Of a DNA stretch of 64,000 nt, positions 56,789 through 64,000 are shown piece after piece. Source of the DNA: Piper betle (lineage: Eukaryota; Streptophyta; Magnoliopsida; Piperales; Piperaceae); NCBI GenBank assembly GCA_033002965.1, contig JAURVB010014057.1:1-64000 (forward strand), given 5' to 3'. Every line of letters begins with the position of its first letter. The stretch's first letter is position 1. Under the pieces are notes generated by a model, which saw only the letters and a program-made list of their open reading frames with translations, had not been told where the DNA came from and ran no database searches. Made by a program: the position numbers and the translations under genes.

Positions 56789-57350
56789 ATGGTTTCGAAA
56801 CTTGGGTGGGGGCATAAAGGGCCCAAGATATATTATATTATATCATTACAGTATATAGGTATTGATAAATTATAGATTATAGATTACATATTATTATGAG
56901 AAAATACCTGTTTATAAAAACATCATTAGACCAAGGATCAAACGATTCCTTGCAATAGAGGCCAAACATATGAACCATTACATTTTAATCTCTGCATACC
57001 CAACCTTCATGGATACCATATTTTTTATATATTTAAAAAGAGAATAATTATTATCAACTGCAGGAGATACTCTTATATAAGATAACTTTAATATCAAGGC
57101 GGTTGGATGACGATAGTAGTTTTCACTATATAAAAAATTCATAGCCATGTGATTTAAAGGGTGGTCAGATTTAAAAGTTGTTAATTTTCTCTAGATACTA
57201 AGGCTTCTCATTTAAAAATAGTTTATGAGGACAGGCCTGTAAATATACAAAGGAATGAAATTATGTCTATTATTTTGAGATAGTGACATCCTCTATGTGA
57301 AATTGATTTGCCTAATGATCCTATGGATTATCTCTTAGATAGGTCACTTA
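56789..57350. other. Unassigned DNA
   Basis: It begins with a degenerate primer-like site and a GGGTGGGGGC string, then AT-rich DNA. From about 57180 the plus strand can be read as a broken frame that may be upstream LINE coding sequence, but no motif confirms it. Confidence 0.35.
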
Positions 57351-57663
57351 AGGTCGTTTGGTTGCCCTAAAATCATATGAAAGAAATATAAAATCTAGAG
57401 ATAAAAAATTTGGTTGTGATTGGTTGTCTGAAAATTTAATCAAAAGAAATTTATTTTCTGTCAAAGCAAGCCTATGTGAAAATTTTATAGAATAAATTTT
57501 TCTGTGAAAAATAAAAATAAATTGGGAGAAATTTTAGGAGCCTAACGTGGAAAAGAAATATTTCATTTTCATCTTATTTTCCTACAATCCATACAAGTAA
57601 AAAACTCTTTTAATTTTGTATATTATTTCATTTCATTGTATTTTTGTGCCAACTAAACAGACA
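57351..57663. mobile_element. MITE candidate (about 313 bp)
   Basis: The termini AGGTCGTTTGGTTGCC (57351-57366) and GCCAACTAAACAGACA (57648-57663) are imperfect inverted repeats of the kind common in plant DNA-transposon derivatives. TTA occurs at 57348-57350 and 57667-57669, a possible but displaced target duplication. The inside is AT-rich and non-coding. It appears to split LINE-like coding text. Confidence 0.5.
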
Positions 57664-57775
57664 ATGTTATTTTTGTGCACAATGTGGGGAAACAATTGAT
57701 TTGTTATCTCATGTCTACTTTTCGTGAAAAAAGACTAATTGAAATGGGTTCTTCAAACAACAAGAAGAGCTAGGG
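57664..57775 (+). pseudogene. LINE zinc-finger (zf-RVT) trace
   Basis: The plus strand reads LCAQCGETIDLLSHVYFS followed by a stop, resembling the C-x2-C...E...HLFF-x-C zinc motif at the end of plant LINE reverse transcriptases. It is broken on the right by a solo LTR. Confidence 0.45.
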
Positions 57776-60700
57776 TGTAAAACCCAGCATTGGGTTAGGG
57801 TTTTACCCACTTATAATTTGCCCGGTTTATGGCTAGTCTCGAATCGAATCGAATCGAGCGAGCTCAAATTAGACCAATTTTTAGACCATGAGTATGGGGC
57901 CTACATAGCTATATGAGTACATTATGGAGGCTGAATATGCCCAAAATACAGATGAAAGTTTTAGTTATGATACAGTAGAGCACGATTTATCAGTTTATAC
58001 ACGAGGTTTACAAATGATTTTTTTTATGGGTTTGTCAGAGTTTTAGACCTAAATCTAGGTTGTTGCAGTGTTTAGTATCTGTTTGAAATTTTCAAGGTAT
58101 TTCATTTGCAAGCAACATAGGGATTTCGGATCACCGGATTGTACTCCAGTGGGCCCAACTTGATTGAGTTTAGGGTTCGAGGCCCATTTAGCCTTCTTGC
58201 CTCAATTCCCACCTATAAAGTCACTTTTAGGACTCGAGTCAAATTTGACTTTTGATGGTCTCGATCCGAGCTTATCATCTATATATATTTGCATATACCC
58301 ATAGGTGGGTCCTATTAGACCACAAGTTGTCGAATGTTCAAATCGTGCCATGTGGCAAGATCTAAACCATCCACGTTAGCCCTAGCATTATCCCTTTTAT
58401 TTTCAATGACTTTCCCACAATTTTGAGGATTTCACCTTAGTGTCGTAGCCACTTTGGCTCGTTGCCAGCGAGACCCTGCCCTACTCCGCCAACCAGATTA
58501 GTACGGTCGTGACTACCTCACCAATGGCTATCGGTCTTCACCCACCGTCACCATCAACGCCGCTGTAGTCGCTGCTGGTGACCGAGTTTTTATCACTGTT
58601 CATCACCGCCGCTACGACCTATCGAGCCATTTTTTGGCACCAGTCCATTGTCCTCCGGCAAAGCCTACCACCCCAACAACTTCCCTCACCGAGATCTTCC
58701 TTTTGTGACTGACACCGACCTCTTCCATGGCCGCAATCATTGCCGGTGACTCGCACTTGCCCAACAGTGTTTTCGATCTTTTTCGGCTATTTTCCAGCCA
58801 GGCACCGCCGACCGTCAGCCCACATAGCTTCCTCACTTGACGGTCGATCTTTTGAGACCACCCATGACCATTGTCGCTGCGGCGATTGTCAACAGTGATA
58901 CCGCCCCTTTCCAACCATTTTTTGGCCAGTTGACGGCCGGATTCCGCTGATCGCCACCACCATCATGATCCTTGTCGACATGGCCGTTGATCCCAACCAG
59001 TGGCCACCCCCACCACGCCATTGTCAGCATTTTCCGATGATAGGCATCAGCTACCCCATCCAGCTCATTTGCCCGTGTTTGCATCCGCCTATTTGTGTTC
59101 ACGTCCGCCTATTTGCCTGCATTCGTGTCTGCCTGGTCGTGTTTGAGTCTGCCAGTCTGAGCTCGTGTCTGTGTCCATTAGTCCAGACTAGCCCAACAGT
59201 TTATTTAACCCAGACCAAGCTAACTCGGCCCAACTTGGTTTGGTTCAACCAGTTGACCCGGTTCAATCATTTCTAAACCGTTTTCATCAGTTCTTGCACC
59301 GTTTTATGTAATTCGAAAACCCCTACATTAGTTTGGATACATATTTACATGATTTAGTATTTTTTAATGTTATGGTTATTTTTCTTTATTTATTATTTTA
59401 TTTATGTATTATTATTATTATTATTCATTTTGTTATTCAGGTATTTATTGATTATAATACATGTTTATATAATTATTTATTATTATTAATGATATATTTA
59501 CTTATTAACATTAGTATTATTTATGTTTACTAAATTGTAATTATTGATTTATTTATTTATTCATCTAGTAGTTGTTCGCATGTATGTTATTATTTATTTG
59601 TATTTAAATATGTATTCTTGTATTCTATAACTACGATATTATTAGTATTCATGATTAATGAGTATTAACTATTTTTATTTATTTATTTATTTATTGAATA
59701 ATTATATAAATATTTATTTATTTATTTATATGTTTACTATGATGAGCATTTGTTGATATTTACTCGTGTTTAGCCGTATATTTATGTAGTATAATTATAT
59801 TATTATTTTATGATTAAAATATTATTTATGATTCATGTATTTATTATTTATTTAATTATCTATGAGTGTATTTATTTGTTTATTTATTTATTTATTATTA
59901 TTATGTCTCAATTTGGGTGCCACATGTTTAGTTGTAGGTTTATTTAGCGATGTCTTATTTATTAGGATGTATTGATTATGTGAGGGCACACCACGAGCAT
60001 GCATCATATAGGGATGTCCGTATTTACTTAATAGTGGGTTCACATATAGGTTTCGGATTCCAAGCTCGCCGTAGATGTAGAGATATACTTGGAGCTTAGA
60101 CCATAAGTCCATAGGACTCTCCCTTTGCCTGATCTCTGCTTGACTCCCTGCGTGTCGAATTTAACCGTTTATCAGATCCCTCTAGTGTTGGGTCATTTAG
60201 CTGTATTTTTTATATATGTTTAATAAAACTACAAGGATGAGATCCCTTATTATATTTCAAACTAAAGCTCGAGAAATATATGATATAAGCCTCTTTCTTA
60301 AACCTATTATATAAGTACACATATTTTTACGGATTTCATGAATAAGAGAGTGAGCATTATGGAGATATATATAAACCACACTAGTACTCCTTTAAACCCA
60401 GGGGTAGTACGGGATATGAGTGTACTGTGTAACGCAACATATTTTCGGAATTTGTGGCACTAACATAACTATTCTTTTTGCCACTCAAGTACTGTGGCGA
60501 GTGTAATATGAAGGCTGTGAGGGTGTAAGTATTGTATATATGAATATGAATATTAGTCTTGTATGCACACCGACACTTGTTTAAATATGCTTACTTACTG
60601 CCTAGTGTGAGGTAATTGTGACGTTTCCTAAGTTTTTGTGGGTAATAGAATATTCATTTGCCAGTTTATACTAGTTATTTTTTCGGACAAGTAATACTCA

Positions 60701-60950
60701 TTACTAACGTTTTTTATGTTATATATGTAGGTCTTGCAATTCTAAGTCAACTTTGCTACACACACTTGAGCTCATTTTAATTATTTTCTTTCTTATTTTT
60801 ATTTATATTTGATGTGTTTTGACAAATGTTTAATAATGTATTCCTTTTCATAACACCAAATAAGTTGTTTTGGTATATTTTAAACATGACTTGACTTAAT
60901 CATAACATTTTTAATTCGATTTTTAGGTGAACCAAAATCGAGGTGTTACA
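57776..60950 (+). mobile_element. Solo LTR (3175 bp) with 5-bp target duplication
   Basis: It starts TGTAAAACCCAGC and ends GAGGTGTTACA. TAGGG (57771-57775) and TGGGG (60951-60955) flank it. No primer site or polypurine tract is adjacent. Inside are a run of TCGAA repeats near 57839, GACTCGAGTC at 58231-58240, a GC-richer block (58440-59200), a long ATTT/ATT-rich stretch (59340-59900), a TATA-like TATTATATAAG at 60306-60316 and the acceptor-like TATATGTAG|G at 60730. Frames in the block (up to 103 codons) match nothing I recognise. Confidence 0.85.
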
Positions 60951-61362
60951 TGGGGCAACTATTCAATCAAAGGATATTGAGCATGTTTCCCATCTCTTCT
61001 CGAGAAAGAAGTTGGGTATTTTTTTTGTAAAATTATGCTCAATTTCATACGTAGCAATTCTACCAAGATCTCTTAGTTAGTTGGGGAAGGAATTAGCACG
61101 AGTCGGATTTTTTGGGATACACAACGAATAGCAAGCTTGACACGATGTCCGATACAAGGCCAATATTTAGAGAGAAAAAATCCAAAATACTAAGAACACC
61201 GGATTACCTTGACGATAATTATTTATGATTGTTTTATTAAAAAAATACATTGGATGTATACCAAGGAAAATATAGATTATTTTTCAATAAAATATTTTGA
61301 ATATATATATTATTTTTGGTAAGTTTCCCCATTAGAATTTTATGTATTTCAAACGGACCCTT
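60951..61362. other. Right flank of the solo LTR
   Basis: The first 150 bp may continue the plus-strand LINE trace, but no motif is certain. The rest is AT-rich. Confidence 0.35.
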
Positions 61363-62330
61363 TTTTTCAAAAAGCGTAGATTACATTAAACCGGCCAAAA
61401 AGGCTAGAAAACAGTGAGAGAATTGTGCAGATGCTTTGTACAAGCTTGCCTCCAATAGATTATTTACATCTCTGGAAAACTAGAAGACCCTAACATCAAA
61501 CCAAGATGACAACACACGGCAGGTTTATCTTAATTACGACATCCAAACTTTTAAAGTTACAAATTTAATCGCTTTGAGGTATTGCTTTGTGCCCTCATTT
61601 TTTACTAGACATTCTGTCCTCTGATCCATACGACCGAGAACATTGTAATTGCCCAACCAGCATGAAGAAAATCATCCATAAAACTATCATCAACAAGAAT
61701 ATTGAAATTCACTTGAGTGACATTGTTCAGAATAAGTCTACATTTCACCCTTCCTTTTCCTTTCCAATTACTCTCAACTCAACCAGCAAATAAAAGGTTC
61801 TAGGTAAAGATATGGTCAGTTTCTGGACAGCTAAAATAGCATCCTAGATACAATGAAAATAACATGTCAACTGCAGACATTCATTTACAACCTTAACATT
61901 TTTAATAAGAAACTCAAGAAGTTAGTCAGGTTTAGTTGATTTAATGGCATTATACCATCCAACAATAACTACTAAGATAAATCTTGGATTGTTCTTCACT
62001 TGTGGCTAATTCCATAGTTCCAAATACACCAAACCATAAAACCACAAGGTTTTAGCATGGCTGCACAAAATAATGAGGTGAATAGAAGACTTATTATTTA
62101 ATCACAAAGCACACACTTAGAATTAAGCATAATATATCTCTTAAATAACACATCAGCAGTAAAAATAATATCCCATAAGAGCCGCCCACCAAGTAACTTC
62201 AACCGAAGCGGCAAATTAAATCTCCGCCATTATTCTTTCATGTTGAAGATCTCATTACGAGAATCTTGCCACATACATCTCTGTCTATCTGGTAGAACAA
62301 CAGCAGGCTAAGGTATACTTAGAAATTAGA
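61363..62330 (-). pseudogene. 3' end of a LINE (zf-RVT domain, tail)
   Basis: On the minus strand, about 62075-62215 reads PLRLKLLGGRLLWDIIFTAD, VLFKRYIMLNSKCVLCD, a stop, then ISLLFTSLFCAAML. This is the zf-RVT domain that follows the reverse transcriptase of plant LINEs (WRLL..I.TADVL.KR....C.LC....HLFF.C). The last bases read TGGCCGGTTTAATGTAATC, then TACGCTTTTTG, and a short A-run at 61363-61369. That is a typical plant LINE 3' end with a poly(A) tail. Reverse transcriptase itself is absent, so it is a 5'-truncated, stop-containing copy. Confidence 0.75.
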
Positions 62331-63149
62331 ATAAGAGTAGCATAATCCTAAACAAGTATGTCATTAACAAGACCAATATAACATGTATTAAATTGTAAAT
62401 CAAACAAGGTATTAATAGTATTATATTTCATATTATATATGATTTTTTGATTAATAAAAACAAAAATGATCCTTAATAACTGTAGATCGTTTTACCCGGA
62501 AAAAAGGACAATTTTTAATACCACCGAGTGATGGGATAACGAGGCTATTTAGTAGAAAAAGTGGAAAACTATTTTAATAGTGTAAAATACACAAATTTAA
62601 GTGAGGCTGGGTTTAACAAATTAATTTTAAAATATATTCTGTCCTTACACCCGGATCAAATTAGCCACCAACTGCATTGCTACCCTATGTTGTTGCGGCT
62701 TAGTCGAAGGGCGGTTAAATTTAGTGGCCCTTAACTTTGCTAGCATAAAAATTTAGTTTTTTATATAGAATTTGGTTTGAGTTTTTAAAATTTTTATTTA
62801 TATGAAATCAATCTAATAATAGTTTTATTATTATATAATTTTTCTAATAATTAATTTCAATATTCTACCCACTTAATAAATATTATAAAATATTCTCCTT
62901 ACAGTGATTAAAAAGCTCACAACTTACCCTCGGCAGAAAGGTCTGCTACACAAATATTTATAAAAGTAATAAAATAAAATTATGGAAAAAATAATAATAA
63001 TAAAATAAAAGTGAATCGCTTTTGGGGGAAAATGATAATAATTAAAGACGGTACCAGCACGACTAGTTGTCAGTAGAGAGGGTGGAAAGTGGTCAGAGGA
63101 ACACAAATGAAGTGAGAGGGGCGGAGAGAAAAGCTCGTACATCTAACCG
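62331..63149. other. Intergenic DNA, possible old promoter of the stress-protein gene
   Basis: AT-rich DNA without a gene. A TATTTATAAAAG string at 62955-62966 lies about 200 bp upstream of the pseudogene exon and could have been its TATA box. Confidence 0.35.
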
Positions 63150-63819
63150 CCCTGGAGGGATCGTCGAGCACCGCCGGCGAGCTGAGTTGCGTGGCGGTGG
63201 CCTATTGACGAACAGCGAGGAGAGCATGCACGCCCTCCGCTAGGGCCCTCACACAACCTCCGCCTCCGGTATCCCCCGACGACGCCGACGTGACCCCGGC
63301 TCCTTAGTCGTCCTCCACGCCCAGCCTCCCCCGCTCCCCCGCCGCCTGCGTCAGCCCCACTGCCATCCCCTTCGGCGGACCCAGTATTTTCCACCCCTCA
63401 TGATCCTCCTCTGTGGTTGCTTTGTTTGGGATGATATACGGTCATGTCATTTAAAGGCTTTGCTTGTTTCGGGGTGATCTTTGTGGTCATGCAGGTCATG
63501 AGTCGTCCCGGCGTTTTCCGCTGCCATCGAGGCCCATCAGAGGCGCATCTCCGATGCCATCATCGATCACGCCCTCCAGATTTGTGCCGATAGCAAAGCG
63601 AATTATCTTTTTTCATTTTTTATATCTCGATTGATTGATGTCGTTGTTTTATGGACATCAGTAATCGTAGACCCTTCTTCGATTTGACATTTGATATAGA
63701 TTCCTGCCAAGACGGAAGTGGTGGTGGGCGACCCGAAGGAGGTGTGTCTATGATGTTACTGATAGACTAAAGGCGCATCTTCTTGTCATGGGTTGTCGTG
63801 ATTGTGGCGCCATCCGGAG
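63150..63819 (+). pseudogene. Universal stress protein (USP) gene, broken, runs to window edge
   Basis: USP-domain proteins bind ATP in the cytoplasm and are induced by stress. Read through several frames, the plus strand gives the plant USP order: VAVA (about 63191), DE, then SEESMHALR with a stop at the expected Trp, ALTQ, LVVLHAQPPP (about 63300-63330), AIPFGGPS (63363-63387), VPAFSAAIEAHQRRISDAII then DHALQICADSKAN (63505-63603) and the exon 63712-63819 with TEVVVGDPKE and, one base out of frame, VTDRLKAHLLVMGCRDCGAI. The last exon is bounded by CCAAG| and |GTAATG splice sites at the position normal for this family, so it derives from genomic DNA and not from a processed copy. An extra insertion or intron lies at about 63390-63504. 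At least three frameshifts and one stop suggest a pseudogene. The final exon would be beyond 64000. Confidence 0.7.
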
Positions 63820-64000
63820 GTAATGCCCTACCTCTTACTTCTCTTCAGCTTTTTTAACTTTGTGTTCGGTCGGCACGGAAGTAAGAGAAAATGATATGAA
63901 AATTTTGAAATAGTCAACTTTACTAAAATTAACTATAATTAGTATACTTTTATAAAAAAATATTATTAAATTAATTATTTTGTATAAGTGTGATTACTGT
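63820..64000. other. Probable intron of the USP pseudogene
   Basis: It starts with a donor-like GTAATG and turns AT-rich to the window end. No exon is visible. Confidence 0.45.

Noticed and set aside
58612..59276. Frames of 89-103 codons on both strands
   Set aside because: They are inside the solo LTR 57776-60950, in its GC-richer block, with no recognisable domain.

Overview
The window is nuclear DNA of a flowering plant. The evidence is long-terminal-repeat (LTR) retrotransposons of Tekay/Del and Tat-like type with plant tRNA primer sites, TRIM elements, LINE and hAT remains, and two host genes of plant-specific type. The species cannot be named from this sequence. Almost all of it is nested, decayed transposon DNA. 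I see no CRISPR array, no operon and no tRNA or rRNA gene.

Layout. 1-1076: end of an LTR (family D). 2295-5900: solo LTR (family E) with a perfect GGACC target duplication. 6185-10381: minus-strand gag remnant of a Tat-like element with its 5' LTR. 10382-11127: TRIM cluster. 11128-12467: tail of a Tekay-type LTR. 12468-13972: AT-rich repeats, a GC-rich block and two short hairpins. 15703-16414: the only well-preserved host gene, a minus-strand PELPK-type proline-rich wall protein with a promoter-like TATA box and one probable frameshift near its 3' end. 16500-19927: quiet AT-rich DNA. 19928-23922: family E LTR, a hAT (DUF659) transposase pseudogene and part of another LTR.

23923-27209 is a solo LTR carrying two minisatellites, one with a three-unit higher-order pattern. 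27216-35439 is a broken minus-strand Tekay chromovirus array (gag, protease, RT, RNase H, integrase), with a complete 532-bp TRIM inserted between RNase H and integrase. 35440-40713 is a mosaic of LTR pieces. 40958-53931 is a second Tekay element on the plus strand. Both its LTRs are present, its pol is internally deleted, and a 3.3-kb non-autonomous element sits in its 3' LTR; one LTR of that guest is a TRIM chimera. 53932-57775 is AT-rich DNA with microsatellites, a short TRIM-like LTR, a MITE candidate and a LINE trace. 57776-60950 is a solo LTR, followed by a minus-strand LINE 3' end (61363-62330). 63150-63820 is a broken universal-stress-protein gene that runs towards the right edge.

The elements do not form a pathway. 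What the window records is insertion order, LTR recombination and template switching. I found no clear new biological system. The observations most worth checking are the chimeric TRIM/LARD LTR, a conserved splice-acceptor-like cassette in six diverged LTRs, the higher-order minisatellite and the PELPK frameshift.
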